DNA of 64,000 nt from Streptomyces sp. NBC_00193 (GCF_026342735.1 NZ_JAPEMM010000001.1:1302001-1366000); one strand, 5' to 3'; shown: positions 26,630 through 37,245, counted from the stretch's first letter. Numbers and translations are program-made. The notes: generated by a model from the letters alone, not told the origin.

Positions 26630-27015
26630 GTTAACCGGCGGGGTCCCGCGGGCCAGCTGCCCCCAGACCCCGCCCTCCCCCGGCGGCTCGGCCATGGAGC
26701 GCTGGAAGAGGGCCGCGACCACGGGCAGGTGGTCCCGGAAGACCCCCCAGGTCGCCGCGACGTGCGCACGCAACTGCACGCGGTCGGCGAGGTCGTGTTC
26801 GCACGGATGCCCCTGGCCGGCACCCACGGCGGCGTCCACCTGGGCCCCCATGTCACCGAGCAGTGCCTGCAGGAGCTCCTCCTTGCCGGCGAAGTGCTCG
26901 TAGAAGGAGCCGGTGGAACGCCCGGCCGCCTTCGCGATGTCGGTGATCTTCGTCTGGGCGTAGCCGCGCTCCAGAAAGAGGGTGCGCGCGGCCTCCTTGA
27001 GCGCCGCCTCGAGGC
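26630..27015 (-). pseudogene. TetR-family regulator remnant
   Basis: Reading the minus strand down from about 27015 gives a clean TetR helix-turn-helix ([40 protein letters not shown]), but the first 10-15 codons and any start codon are missing. The C-terminal part ends early: after [19 protein letters not shown] the frame runs without a stop towards the tRNA. It is therefore cut at both ends. Its 5' end touches a truncated monooxygenase gene on the other strand. Confidence 0.8.
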
Positions 27016-27842
27016 CGGCTGGCCTCGGACACCCTGCGCAGCACGACCCTGCTGCGGGAACGCCTGGTCGGGGTGATGCGGGCCGAGGCCGAGCGGGCCG
27101 GGGTGCGGATCGTGACGGGCCGCCGGGTGACGGCGGACTCCCTGGACGCGGACCTGGTCGTGGCGGCCGACGGCCTCTGGTCGGCGACCCGTACCGCCCT
27201 GGACCCGGGAGCTCCGTGCCCCGAGTACGCGGGGCTGTACAGCATTTCGGGGATCTCGCGCGACGTGCCGCTCCCCGGGGACGCCTTCCACATGGTGCTC
27301 TCCCGCAAGGGGGCCTTCCTGTGCCTGCCGGTCGCGGACGGGGGTGTCTGGTGGTCGGCCCAGGTGGCCTCGCCCCGTCCGCCGGACCTGGCGCACCCGC
27401 CGCAGGAGTGGCTGCCGCTGCTGCGCGAGCTGTACGCGGGCTCGCGGACCCCGGCGGCCGTACTGGCCGGCGCGGTGGAGAGCGACCGGCCGACGCTGAT
27501 GCACAAGCTGGCGGAGGTGCCGGTCTGGCACGACGCCCGGACGGTGCTGATCGGCGACGCGGCCCATCCGGTGGGCGCCGGGCAGGGCGCGTCGATGGCC
27601 CTGGAGGACGCGGTGGCCTGGCCGACGCCGTCGCCGCGTCCCCCGCGGTCGCGGGGGCCCTGACCGCCTACGAGCGCCTGCGCCGCCCCCGTCTCGCCCG
27701 CATGACCAGGGCCGCCGCCGGCAACCGCGAGGCGAAGACCCCGGGCCGCGTCCAACACCGCGCGACGCAGGCCCTGATGCCCCTGTTCCTCCGCTACGCG
27801 TACCCCCGCGCGACGGCGTGGCTGTACGAGCCCACGGCCTGA
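27016..27842 (+). pseudogene. FAD-dependent monooxygenase remnant
   Basis: The frame starting near 27016 ([20 protein letters not shown]) corresponds to the middle of a PHBH-type flavin hydroxylase: [19 protein letters not shown] and [20 protein letters not shown] are the second FAD motif and its neighbours. The N-terminal third with the GxGxxG nucleotide fold is gone. Near 27618 a one-base loss shifts the frame: the first frame ends at 27663, while the family sequence continues in another frame as [20 protein letters not shown] to a stop at 27842. Confidence 0.85.
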
Positions 27843-27877
27843 GCCGCGAAGCCGGCGGGGGCGGCGCGGCCGGTGGC

Positions 27878-27926
27878 GGGCCCGGCGGTGCGGGTCAGGC
27901 GGTGGGCCCGGCGGTGCGGGTCAGGC
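27878..27926. repeat. 26-bp tandem duplication at gene end
   Basis: A 26-base unit beginning GGGCCCGGCGGTGCGGG at 27878 is repeated (23 of 26 bases) at 27904-27926. The second copy contains the stop codon of the Sel1-repeat gene. Confidence 0.85.
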
Positions 27927-29840
27927 CGAGAGCTCCTCGGCCAGCGCGTCGCGCAGTCGGGCAGCCCGTTCGGAGACCTCCGCGGGGCCCAGTTCCATGG
28001 CACGCACGCACCATTTCTGGCCCTCCGTCAGGTCTCCCTGCCGGGCCGCGAGCAGGCCCAGCCGCAGCGCCGCCCGGCCGTGTCCGGCCACCGCCGCCCG
28101 GGTCCACCACAGCGCCGCCTCGGGCTCGTTGCCCTCGCGCGCCAGCAGCAGCCCCAGGTTGAAGGCGCCGTTGCGCGAGCCGGCCTCCGCCGCCTCGCGG
28201 TACCAGCGCGCCGCGACCCCCAGCTCGCCCCGTGCGGCGGCCAGCATGCCGACCCGGACCTGGGCACGCCGGTGCCCCAGCTCCGCGGCCCGCTCGTACC
28301 ACTCCTCGCTCTCGGTGCGCGCGGCTCCGCCCACCGACTCGCCCAGCGCCACCGGCTCCGGCGGCGGGGCCAGCGACTCCAGCAGCGCGGCCAGCCGGAA
28401 GGCGGCCTCCGCGCTGCCGCCGCCGGCCGCGCAGCGCAGGTGCCGTTCCGCCGCCCGCTCCTCGCCGTCGCGGACCAGCGCGATGCCCACCTGGAGCGCC
28501 GCGTCGGTGTGGCCCGCCGAGGCCGCCCGCTCGTACCACTTCAGGGCCGTGCGGTCCTCGTCCCGGCTGGCGAAGAGAATGCCGAGGTTGAAGGCGGCGT
28601 CCACGCTTCCCGCCTCCGCCGCCTTCGAGAACCACGGCTCCGCGCCCTCCGCGTCACCGCCCTGGAGCAGCAGGATGGCCAGCGCGTTGGCCGCCTCGCG
28701 GTGTCCTGCGTACGCGGCACGGCGGTACCACTGCTCGGCCGGTCCGGTCCGCTCCTGCGCGGCGCAGAGCAGCGCGAGGTTGTACGCCCCGTTCTGGTCG
28801 CCCGCGTCCATCGCGGCCCGGTACCACTTCTCCGCCGTCTGGGTCTCGCCGCGTGCGGCGTGCAGTGCCCCGAGCGCGTTCGCCGCGTTGCCGTCGCCGT
28901 CCTGCGCGGCCCGCAGCCACCAGGTGGCCGCGTTCTCCTCGTCGCCGGCGTCGCGCAGCAGGAAGCCGAGGGCGCAGGCCGCCCGCGCCTCGCCCTGCTT
29001 GGCGGAGGTGAGGTACCAGCGCCCGGCCTCCTTCAGCTCCCCGCGCGCCTCCAGCAGCGCGCCCAGGTGCAGCCCGGCGCGCCGGTGGCCGCGCGCGGCG
29101 GCCTGCCGGTACCACTGCTCGGCCTCGGCCGGGTCGCCCTTGCGCAGGTGCCGGGCCAGCCGGTACGCGGCCTCGCGGTGCCCCTGCTCCGCGGCAGCGC
29201 GGAACCACCGCTCGACGCCCTTGTCCCCGCGGTGCTCCAGCAGGTCGGCGAGGCCGTAGGCCCCCAGGGCGTGGCCGGATTCCGCCGCCTGGCGCATCCA
29301 GTACTCGGCGGCGGGCTCGTCGCCGCGCTCGCGGTAGTGGCGGCCCAGGGCGTGCGCGGCGGGAGCGGATCCGGCCACGGCGGCCACGCGCCACCAGCCG
29401 GCGGCCTCCTCGGGGTAGCCGCGCTGGTGCAGCAGGACGCCCAGGTTGTTCGCGGCCGCACGGTCGCCCTCCCCGGTCGCTCCGCGCAGGTAGGGCTCGG
29501 CTCCCGCGAGGTCGCCGCGGCGCAGCAGGAGGGCGCCCAGTACGCTCATCGCGCCCGGGTCCCCCTTGTCGGCGGCGACCCGGTGCCGGGCCTCCAGCGC
29601 GGCGTCGCTGGCCGCGTCGGTCAGCGCGAAGACCGCGTCGTCGAACAACTCGTCGACTGACACGTCCGACACGTCCGGCGCGGTCGGCGCCGCGGCCGTG
29701 GTCCGTACCGACCGCGTGGTCATCGCGGTCCGCACGTCAACGGCCTGAGCCGCCCCATCGGCCTCCGCATCCGATTCGGAGTCCGCCCTCACAAACCGCC
29801 CTGTCTCCAGCAGAGTTGACCTGTCCCCCATAAATCCCAT
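27921..29840 (-). CDS. Large Sel1-repeat (TPR-like) protein
   Basis: A 639-residue soluble protein. After an acidic N-terminal ~60 residues it consists of about 14 Sel1-like repeats of ~36 residues (for example AAEQGHREAAYRLARHLRKG, AEAGSVDAAFNLGILFASRD). There is one less regular spacer around residues 500-520 (LAPPPEPVALGESVGGAA). Sel1 arrays are protein-protein scaffolds. There is no catalytic domain, signal peptide or membrane segment. ATG 29840 is used; a second ATG at 29831 is equally possible. It lies between the two initiator tRNA units, downstream of the second tRNA on the same strand. Confidence 0.85.
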   Translation of the reverse strand: MGFMGDRSTLLETGRFVRADSESDAEADGAAQAVDVRTAMTTRSVRTTAAAPTAPDVSDVSVDELFDDAVFALTDAASDAALEARHRVAADKGDPGAMSVLGALLLRRGDLAGAEPYLRGATGEGDRAAANNLGVLLHQRGYPEEAAGWWRVAAVAGSAPAAHALGRHYRERGDEPAAEYWMRQAAESGHALGAYGLADLLEHRGDKGVERWFRAAAEQGHREAAYRLARHLRKGDPAEAEQWYRQAAARGHRRAGLHLGALLEARGELKEAGRWYLTSAKQGEARAACALGFLLRDAGDEENAATWWLRAAQDGDGNAANALGALHAARGETQTAEKWYRAAMDAGDQNGAYNLALLCAAQERTGPAEQWYRRAAYAGHREAANALAILLLQGGDAEGAEPWFSKAAEAGSVDAAFNLGILFASRDEDRTALKWYERAASAGHTDAALQVGIALVRDGEERAAERHLRCAAGGGSAEAAFRLAALLESLAPPPEPVALGESVGGAARTESEEWYERAAELGHRRAQVRVGMLAAARGELGVAARWYREAAEAGSRNGAFNLGLLLAREGNEPEAALWWTRAAVAGHGRAALRLGLLAARQGDLTEGQKWCVRAMELGPAEVSERAARLRDALAEELSA

Positions 29841-30002
29841 CGTCGCATCACCTGCTACCCGCGTACACCTGGTATGTCGCAGTCAGTGAGGTCACTACAG
29901 CGTTTTGTCGACATGCCCACAGAGAGACAAGTCAAACACGCTCACACCCCAACTCACCCACCTCAGTGACGCCGCGTCGGCGAGAAATTCGATTGGGCAT
30001 GA

Positions 30003-30035
30003 CGAAGGCCCGGATCCATCGGATCCGGGCCTTCG
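30003..30035 (-). terminator. Terminator of initiator tRNA copy 2
   Basis: The stem is identical to copy 1 (15 bp, 30003-30017 with 30021-30035), with loop ATC instead of AGG. It lies seven bases after the tRNA. Confidence 0.85.
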
Positions 30036-30042
30036 TCTTCAG

Positions 30043-30116
30043 TAGCGGGGACAGGATTTGAACCTGCGACCTCTGGGTTATGAGCCCAGCGAGCTACCGA
30101 GCTGCTCCACCCCGCG
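30043..30116 (-). tRNA. Initiator tRNA-fMet (CAU), copy 2
   Basis: Same sequence as the copy at 26510-26583, anticodon CAU at 30080-30082. The exact identity spans 91 bases (30036-30126 and 26503-26593), beyond the tRNA itself. It lies 45 bases after the UPF0182 gene on the same strand. Confidence 0.95.
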
Positions 30117-30160
30117 TCGGTAAACCAACAGTAGCACGACGCGGGGTGGAACCATTACCG

Positions 30161-33049
30161 CTATCCGCTGGGCGTGGGCGTCGCCGAGGGCGTCGTCACC
30201 TTCGCCTCGGCGTCGATCGCCCGCTTCAGCGCGGCCTGCAGATCGCTCTGGGCCTTGCCGTACGCAGCCCAGTCGCCGGCCTTGAGCGCCTTGTCGGCGT
30301 CCTCGACCGCCTTCTGCGCATCCGCCAGGGCCGCCTTGACCGTCGGGTCCTGGCTGGTCGGCGGCGGGGTGGTGGTCCCGTCGCCCGGCGGAGTGGTCGG
30401 CGGGGTGGTCGCCGACTCGGCACCGAACACCACGTTCAGCGCCTTCTCCAGCGTGTCCTCGAAGGCCGTCTGGTCCCCGTAGGTCACCAGGACCTTCTTC
30501 AGCAGCGGGTACTTGAGGCCGCCGCCGCGCACGTACACCGGCTCGACGTAGAGCATTCCCTTGTCGAGCGGGACCGTGAGCAGGTTGCCGTACTCCACCT
30601 GGGAGTCGCCGCGGCTCAGGATGTTGATCTCCTGGGCGATCTCCGGCTTGGAGTTGAATCTCGCCTGGACGAGCTTCGGTCCGTCCACCGGGTTCTGGGT
30701 GGGCAGCTTCAGCAGCTGGATCTTCCCGTAGTCCGCGGTGGTGGGATCGGCGTTGACCGCCATGAAGGCGCTCAGGTTGTCCCTGCCGTTCGGCGTGAGC
30801 GTCGTGGTGAGCGAGAAGGCCTGGTTGGGGTCCTTCTGGCCCGGCATCTTCATGGAGAGGTAGTACGGCGGGACCGCCGTCCCCGCCTTGGTGGTCGGGT
30901 CGTCCGGCACCGCCCAGACCTCGCTGCCGCTGAGGAAGGTCTGCGGGTCCGTGACGTGGTAGCGGGTCAGCAGCTCACGCTGGACCTTGAAGAGGTCCTG
31001 CGGGTAGCGCAGGTGCTCCATCAGGGTCGGCGAGATCTCCTTCTTGTCCTTCACCGTGCCGGGGAAGGCCTTCATCCACGTCTTGAGGACCGGGTCCTTG
31101 GTGTCCCACTGGTACAGCTTCACCGTGCCGTCGTAGGCGTCGACGGTGGCCTTCACGGAGTTCCGGATGTAGTTGACCTGGTTCTCCTGCGCGACCACGG
31201 CACGCTGGGAGTTGGTCAGCGAGTCCGCCGTCGTGTCCCCGAGCTGGGTGCGGGACGCGTAGGGGTAGCCGTTGGTGGTGGTGTAGGCGTCCACGATCCA
31301 CTGGACCCGGCCGTCGATCACCGCCGGGTACACGGCTCCGTCGATCGTCAGCCACGGGGCGACCGCCTCGACCCGGGCCTTGGGTGTGCGGTTGTAGAGG
31401 ATCTTCGACTTGTCGTCGATGGCGCCGGAGTAGAGGATCTGCGGCTCGCTGAAGGCCAGGGCGTACGCGGCCCGGTTCACCGGGTTGCCCAGGCTCACCC
31501 CGCTGTCGCCCTTGTAGGTGGTCTCCTTCTCGCCCTGGTCGTTGGCGTAGTCGAGCTCCTTCTGCGGTCCGCCGACGATCGAGTACTGCTTCGTCTGCTC
31601 GCCGTAGTAGATCCGCTGCTCGTACTCTCCGAGGTCACCCCGCGCGGGCAGGCCCGACTCGGTGAACACCGGCTCGCCGTTGGCGGTCACCTCGGTGCCC
31701 TTGGCCGCGACCACGCCGTATCCGTGGGTGTAACGGAAGTGGTCGTTGATCCAGTTGTTCTTCGGGATGCCCGCGAGGTTGATCTCACGGAGCCCGATGA
31801 CCGTGTCCTGGCCCTTGTACCGGTCGACCGCCAGCGTGGCCGGGAAACCGTAGTAGCCCTTGTTCTGCTGGAGCTGCTGGAAGGCCGGGGACACGATGTT
31901 CGGGTCGAGCAGGCGGATGCTCGCCGTGGAGTTGGCCTCCTGGCGGAGCACCTTCTTGTCCGCCTTGGGGTCCGGCAGACCCGGGTAGTCCGTGACGGAG
32001 GCGTCGGCGACCCCGTAGGCGTCGCGCGTCGCCTTGATGTTCTTCTGGACGTACGGGGATTCCTTGGCCTGCTCGTTCGGCTGGACCTGGAACTTCTGCA
32101 CGATCGCCGGGTACAGCCCGCCGATCAGGATCGCCGAGAGCACCATCAGGCCGAAGCCGATGACCGGGAGCTGCCAGGTGCGGCGCCACAGCGTCGCGAA
32201 GAACAGCACCGCGCAGATCGCCGCGATGGCGACGAGGATCGTCTTGGCCGGCAGGTACGCGTTGGCGTCGACGTAGCGCAGGCCGGTCCAGTTGTCCGCG
32301 GCCTTGAAGTCGCTGGACTTCACGGCGAGGCCGTACCGGTCGAGCCAGTACGCGACCGCCTTGAGCGTGACGAAGAGGCCGAGCAGCACCGACAGGTGGC
32401 CGGTCGCCGCGGCGGTGGCCCGCGCACCCGGGCTGGTGACCCGCAGTCCCCCGTAGAGGTAGTGCACGACGGCGGCGGCGATCACCGAGAGCACGACGGC
32501 GGCGAAGCCGAAGCCGAGCAGGAAGCGGTACCAGGGCAGGTCGAAGGTGTAGAACGACACGTCCAGGTTGAACTGGGGGTCCTTCGTGCCGAAGGGCACC
32601 CCGTTCACGTACATCAGCCAGGTCTTCCACTGGCCCGCCGCCGAGGCGCCCGCGATCAGGCCGACCAGTGCGGAGATGCCGAGCAGCAGCCACCTGCGGT
32701 ACGGCGCGACGGTCATCCGGTAGCGGTCGAGGCTCTGCTGCTCCATCGACATCGCGCTGAGCGGCGGCCGCAGCCGGTGGGCCAGCCAGATGTTCAGCCC
32801 GACGGCACCGGCCATCACGAGACCGAAGACGGCGAACAGGCCGACCTTGGTCCACAGGGTGGTGGTGAAGACGGTGGAGTAGTCGACGGAGCGGAACCAG
32901 AGCCAGTCCGTCCAGAAGCCGGCGAACATGATGAACGCCATGGCCAGGACGGCCAGCACGCCCAAGGTCATCAGAAGAGTCCGGGCGCGCCGGGACGGGC
33001 GGCCGACTCTCATCCGTGGCCCGGAGGGGCCTCCGCCGCGGTCCGGCAT
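30161..33049 (-). CDS. UPF0182-family large membrane protein
   Basis: A 962-residue protein with seven or so membrane helices in the first ~330 residues ([40 protein letters not shown] and others). A long extracytoplasmic region (~350-880) follows, then a Thr/Pro-rich linker ([17 protein letters not shown]) and a coiled helical tail rich in Ala/Lys/Asp. The family is widespread in actinobacteria and some other phyla, with unknown function. The start at ATG 33049 ([16 protein letters not shown]) matches remembered relatives; a longer frame upstream is not needed. It is divergent from the PPA1309-family gene. Confidence 0.92.
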   Translation of the reverse strand: MPDRGGGPSGPRMRVGRPSRRARTLLMTLGVLAVLAMAFIMFAGFWTDWLWFRSVDYSTVFTTTLWTKVGLFAVFGLVMAGAVGLNIWLAHRLRPPLSAMSMEQQSLDRYRMTVAPYRRWLLLGISALVGLIAGASAAGQWKTWLMYVNGVPFGTKDPQFNLDVSFYTFDLPWYRFLLGFGFAAVVLSVIAAAVVHYLYGGLRVTSPGARATAAATGHLSVLLGLFVTLKAVAYWLDRYGLAVKSSDFKAADNWTGLRYVDANAYLPAKTILVAIAAICAVLFFATLWRRTWQLPVIGFGLMVLSAILIGGLYPAIVQKFQVQPNEQAKESPYVQKNIKATRDAYGVADASVTDYPGLPDPKADKKVLRQEANSTASIRLLDPNIVSPAFQQLQQNKGYYGFPATLAVDRYKGQDTVIGLREINLAGIPKNNWINDHFRYTHGYGVVAAKGTEVTANGEPVFTESGLPARGDLGEYEQRIYYGEQTKQYSIVGGPQKELDYANDQGEKETTYKGDSGVSLGNPVNRAAYALAFSEPQILYSGAIDDKSKILYNRTPKARVEAVAPWLTIDGAVYPAVIDGRVQWIVDAYTTTNGYPYASRTQLGDTTADSLTNSQRAVVAQENQVNYIRNSVKATVDAYDGTVKLYQWDTKDPVLKTWMKAFPGTVKDKKEISPTLMEHLRYPQDLFKVQRELLTRYHVTDPQTFLSGSEVWAVPDDPTTKAGTAVPPYYLSMKMPGQKDPNQAFSLTTTLTPNGRDNLSAFMAVNADPTTADYGKIQLLKLPTQNPVDGPKLVQARFNSKPEIAQEINILSRGDSQVEYGNLLTVPLDKGMLYVEPVYVRGGGLKYPLLKKVLVTYGDQTAFEDTLEKALNVVFGAESATTPPTTPPGDGTTTPPPTSQDPTVKAALADAQKAVEDADKALKAGDWAAYGKAQSDLQAALKRAIDAEAKVTTPSATPTPSG

Positions 33050-33196
33050 CTGGAAAGCCAAGGTGCGCACCTCGAAAGTCGCTGTGTGTAAGTGATGCTG
33101 AGAGTTTTCAAAGCATGGGCCCCCGATCGTAGAGCCCACTCATGCAACTTACTGAGGCTTTAGTCAGTTCCCGGTATCCGGGGGAAAGGAGGCAGG

Positions 33197-33769
33197 ATGT
33201 TGCCCATGTCCAACCTTTCGCCGTCCCCCGGCACCCCTATGGCGGCAAGCCCGCTGACCCGTGCCGTCCTCGAAATCGACGAGTACGCCTCCACCCTCGG
33301 CTGGGACAAGCCCGCCCGGCTCTTCGCCCTGGTCGACACGGCCAAGCTGCGCAAGGAGGCTCCGGGCGTCGCCCGCCAGCTCGGCCTCGACCAGGACGAC
33401 ACGGGCAAGAACCAGCTCACCCCGATCGAGCAGGACGAGGTGCCGGCCGGAACCCCGCTGGACAAGTTCCTGGGGACCATCGCCTGGCCCGCCTCGATCC
33501 TCGGCTGCGCGCTGACCGTGGAGCGGCTGATGCTGCCGCCGTCCGCCGAGTCCTCCGTACCGGAGGGGCTCACCGACAAGCAGCTCACCAAGTGGGTCGC
33601 CGGCCACCCGGAGCGCCAGGAGGTGCGGCTGACCGTGGGCGTCCTGCGCGACGGGTCGCGGGAGTCGGCCGTACGGCTGCGGGACAAGGACTCGGCGAAC
33701 GAGGTGCTGACCGGCGCGACGCTGGTGCCGGGTCTCGCCGAGGCGCTGGCCGCGACCTTCCTCGACTGA
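33197..33769 (+). CDS. PPA1309-family conserved protein
   Basis: A 190-residue soluble protein found next to UPF0182 in many actinobacteria. Recognisable blocks are LTRAVLEIDEYASTLGWDKP near the N-terminus and LGTIAWPASILGCALTVERL in the middle. The function is unknown. ATG 33197 is preferred because AGGAGG lies four bases upstream; a second ATG at 33206 is farther from it. The gene is convergent with the YlbL-type protease gene, 30 bases apart. Confidence 0.85.
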   Translation: MLPMSNLSPSPGTPMAASPLTRAVLEIDEYASTLGWDKPARLFALVDTAKLRKEAPGVARQLGLDQDDTGKNQLTPIEQDEVPAGTPLDKFLGTIAWPASILGCALTVERLMLPPSAESSVPEGLTDKQLTKWVAGHPERQEVRLTVGVLRDGSRESAVRLRDKDSANEVLTGATLVPGLAEALAATFLD

Positions 33770-33799
33770 CGGGTAGGGGCAGGGCCTCCGCGGACACGG

Positions 33800-34888
33800 T
33801 CAGGACTTGGCGCACTGCGTCAGCCCGGCCGTGTCCCCCTTGCTGATCTTCTCCAGCGCCTTCACGGCGTCGTCGATGGTGGAGACCTTCACGAGCGTCA
33901 GCCCGCCGGGCACGTCGCCCGCGGCGGCGGCGCAGTTCTCGGCGGGCGTCAGGAAGTACTGGGCGCCGGCCTGGCGGGCGCCGATGGTCTTCATCTGGAT
34001 GCCGCCGATCGGGCCGACCTTGCCCGCGTCGTCGATGGTGCCGGTGCCGGCGATGAACTTGCCGCCGGTCAGGTTCTCCGGAGTGAGCTTGTCGACGATG
34101 CCGAGCGCGAACATCAGCCCGGCGCTGGGGCCGCCGACGTCGGCGAGCTTGATGTCGATGGTGAACGGGAAGGTGTGGTCGGTGCCGGCCCGGATGCCGA
34201 CGACGGCGTGGCCGTCGCCCTCCGCCTTGCCCGCGACGATCGAGACCTTCGTCGTGCCGGTGGGCTCGCGGTGCGCCTTCTCGGCCTCGGCGGCCTCGGC
34301 CGCGGGCACGATGGTGAACTCGACGGGCTCGCCGGGCTTGTGCTTGGTGACCAGCTTGGCCACGTCCTCGGGAGCGTTGACAGGGGTCCCGTCGACGGCC
34401 TTGATGACGTCTCCGGCATGCAGCTTGCCCTCGGAGGGGCTGCCCTTGACCACGGAGGCGACGATCACGCGGGCGGCGACCGGGATGCCGAGCTGCTTGA
34501 GGGCGGCGACCTTGGCGCTCTCCTGCGACTGGCTGAACTCCTCGGCGTTCTCCTGCGTGGACTCCTGCTCCGTCTTGCCGTCCGGGTACAGGTTCTCGTG
34601 CGGGACGACGATGTTGTCGCCCGCCGCCCAGCCGTAGACGGCCTCCAGCAGGTTCATGTCGTAGTCCGCGCCGGTGACGCGGACCGTCGTCATGTTCAGG
34701 TGACCTGTGGTCGGGTACGTCTTGTGCCCCGAGATGTTCAGGACGGGCTCGCCGTGCGAGTCCCCGAGCGTGTTCACCGTCGGGCCCGGGCTCATCTCGG
34801 AGTACGGGGCCTTCATGAACACTCCCGCGCAGAGCAGCGCGAACAGCATGAGGGTGGAGGCGAGCATCGTCGCAGTGCGGCGTGGCAT
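33800..34888 (-). CDS. YlbL-type membrane protease: PDZ plus Lon (S16) domain
   Basis: A 362-residue protein with an N-terminal membrane anchor (ATMLASTLMLFALLCAGVFM), a PDZ domain near the middle (VVKGSPSEGKLHAGDVIKAV) and a Lon-type Ser/Lys protease domain. The catalytic Ser is in DVGGPSAGLMFALG and the Lys is in GGIQMKTIGARQAG. YlbL-like proteins cut envelope or regulatory proteins; in Bacillus one acts in the DNA-damage checkpoint. ATG 34888 (MPRRTATML) puts the anchor at the N-terminus. Confidence 0.92.
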   Translation of the reverse strand: MPRRTATMLASTLMLFALLCAGVFMKAPYSEMSPGPTVNTLGDSHGEPVLNISGHKTYPTTGHLNMTTVRVTGADYDMNLLEAVYGWAAGDNIVVPHENLYPDGKTEQESTQENAEEFSQSQESAKVAALKQLGIPVAARVIVASVVKGSPSEGKLHAGDVIKAVDGTPVNAPEDVAKLVTKHKPGEPVEFTIVPAAEAAEAEKAHREPTGTTKVSIVAGKAEGDGHAVVGIRAGTDHTFPFTIDIKLADVGGPSAGLMFALGIVDKLTPENLTGGKFIAGTGTIDDAGKVGPIGGIQMKTIGARQAGAQYFLTPAENCAAAAGDVPGGLTLVKVSTIDDAVKALEKISKGDTAGLTQCAKS

Positions 34889-34958
34889 GGATCGACAGTA
34901 CGTGACGGCCCTGACGAGCGGCCCCCGGGGCCGGTCCGTACGGGGGCCCGGCGCCGCG

Positions 34959-35171
34959 TCAGACGGAGTCCACGGTGTCCTTCTTGCGCTGCGCGTCCGC
35001 GCCCGCCTTCGCCCCGCCCGGTTCGCTCTGGCCCATGGCCTCACGGAACCGCGCGTAGCCCGCGAGCTCGGATATGTCACCGGTCGTGCGGTCGCGTGCC
35101 GCCCAGCTGCCCCATATCGCCGCTCCGATCGCGGCGAACAGCGGAATCAGCAACCACGCCAAAGACGCCAT
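34959..35171 (-). CDS. Small single-pass membrane protein
   Basis: A 70-residue protein with an N-terminal helix (MASLAWLLIPLFAAIGAAIW) followed by a charged tail (REAMGQSEPGGAKAGADAQR). It is a common small hypothetical type in Streptomyces; the function is unknown. It lies between moaE and the YlbL-type gene on the same strand, 70 bases before the latter. Confidence 0.7.
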   Translation of the reverse strand: MASLAWLLIPLFAAIGAAIWGSWAARDRTTGDISELAGYARFREAMGQSEPGGAKAGADAQRKKDTVDSV

Positions 35172-35298
35172 GGGCGTGTCTCCCTACCCCGAAGTACGTG
35201 TTGTTGGTGGCTTCAACGCTGCTGCCCGGGAGGGGGTTACGCAAATCGAGGGCGTGTTGCGCGTCCGGACGGGGCAACCGGCGCCCCCGGCCCCTGCC

Positions 35299-35760
<462 letters not shown>

Positions 35761-35856
35761 ACCTTCCATCGTGCCCTAGCCGCCGACCCGGCGGAATAGC
35801 AGTTTCACCAGGGCCCCACCGGCCCCCTTGGGAGCCTCCTACAGAAACGGCCTGGT

Positions 35857-35883
35857 GGCGGGGCAGGTACGGCCTGCCCCGCC
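35857..35883 (-). terminator. Hairpin after SDR gene
   Basis: GGCGGGGCAGG (35857-35867) pairs perfectly with 35873-35883 across a five-base loop, six bases beyond the SDR stop. There is no clear T-run. Confidence 0.6.
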
Positions 35884-35888
35884 CGGGG

Positions 35889-37052
35889 TCAGATGCCCCG
35901 GCGGCGGCGCGCGGCGCGGATCGCGGCGGCGGCGCCGAGCAGCGCGACCGTCGCGCCCGCGGCCCCCGCCGCCGTGGCGTCCTTGCGGCCCAGCCGGCGC
36001 CCCGCGACGGTGTGCCGGCCCGCGACCTCCTGGAGGAGCTCCGCCAGCACCTCCTCGTTGGTCCAGCGCGGCCGCCACCCGGCCGCGTGCAGCCTGCTGA
36101 CGCTGACCACCCACGGGTGCATCGTGTACGCGAGGTCCCCGGCCGGGGACGGGGTGAGGCCGATCCGGTGCAGCCGGGCCGCCGCGCCCAGGGCCACGGC
36201 CGACGGGAGCTCCATGCGGCGAATGCCGCTCAGCTCCTCGACCTCCTCCTGTTCGAGCCAGCCCTCGCAGCCGACCGCGAGCTCTCCTTCGACCTTCTCC
36301 AGGGCCGCGTACTCCAGCGCGCTGACCAGGTCCTCGACATGGCAGAACTGCCAGGTCGGGCGGGAGCCCGCCACCACCAGCAGGCGCGGGGACTCGAAGT
36401 ACCGGGTCAGCGCGGTGTCCGTGCCGCCGACCAGTACGGCCGGGCGGACCACGGTGACGTTCAGGCCGGGGTGCGCGCGCGGAGCCCGGCGGCCCAGCCG
36501 CTCGATCTCCAGCAGGTCGCCGACCCCGGTCGCCTCGGCGGTGGCCCGCAGCTCGGCGTCCTCGGAGAGCGGGATGTCGTTGTCCGGCAGGGCCCCGTAG
36601 ACCATGGCCGAGGTGCAGAGCACGACCCGGTGCACTCCGGCCGCCGCGGCGGCGGTGAGCACGGTCTGGGTCCCGCGCACGTTGTACGCCGTACGGGCCG
36701 CCGGGTCCGTCTCCAGGTCGAGGTCGAGGGCCAGGTGCACCACGACGTCCGCGCCGCGCAGCTTCTCCGCGATCGCGGGGTCCCGTACGTCCAGGAGGTG
36801 CCACTGCGCGTCCGTGCACTCCCCGCGCCGCTCGTCGATGGCGACGACCTGCTTGACCTCCTCGGACGCGGCCAGCCTGGCCACCAGGGCCGCCCCCACC
36901 CCCGAGGCGGCGCCGGTCACGGCGATCACGGGGCCTCGGCGCGCGGAACCGCCCGGGTTTCGCGTCCGGCGAACGCCCTGGGCGTCCTCGCCGTGCTCAG
37001 GGCGGTTTTCCGGGCCCTGTTCGTCCAAAGCGTGCGGATCTGGGGAACTCAC
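35889..37052 (-). CDS. NAD-dependent epimerase/dehydratase-like SDR
   Basis: A 387-residue extended short-chain dehydrogenase. The Rossmann motif VIAVTGAASGVGAALVARLA is near residue 42 (G-x-x-G-x-x-G). The substrate region includes VLCTSAMVYGALPD, where the usual YxxxK motif is not obvious. A C-terminal hydrophobic stretch (AAGAAGATVALLGAAAAIRA) followed by basic residues looks like a membrane tail. The substrate is unknown. The start is ATG 37052; a shorter start near the Rossmann fold is conceivable. Confidence 0.8.
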   Translation of the reverse strand: MSSPDPHALDEQGPENRPEHGEDAQGVRRTRNPGGSARRGPVIAVTGAASGVGAALVARLAASEEVKQVVAIDERRGECTDAQWHLLDVRDPAIAEKLRGADVVVHLALDLDLETDPAARTAYNVRGTQTVLTAAAAAGVHRVVLCTSAMVYGALPDNDIPLSEDAELRATAEATGVGDLLEIERLGRRAPRAHPGLNVTVVRPAVLVGGTDTALTRYFESPRLLVVAGSRPTWQFCHVEDLVSALEYAALEKVEGELAVGCEGWLEQEEVEELSGIRRMELPSAVALGAAARLHRIGLTPSPAGDLAYTMHPWVVSVSRLHAAGWRPRWTNEEVLAELLQEVAGRHTVAGRRLGRKDATAAGAAGATVALLGAAAAIRAARRRRGI

Positions 37053-37245
37053 CAGGCGTCTCCAGCGGTTGTCTTCAGTAGGGACGCACCGTGACGCGCA
37101 CCCACCAGTCGATGTCCATCCTGCCGCAGCCCAGGAGTCAGCGGAGCACCGAGCCCGGAAGCGGGTCTGGTGTCTACGCTGGGTGGTGTTGTCGAAACCA
37201 ATGCCCGTCGGCTCCCGCCGGCGGCCCTACGAGCCGAGGAAACCC

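Noticed and set aside
26503..30126. The two tRNA-fMet copies as attL/attR of an integrative element
   Set aside because: There is no integrase, excisionase, relaxase or phage gene between them, and the repeat covers the whole tRNA plus terminator rather than only a tRNA 3' end. Kept only as a duplication.
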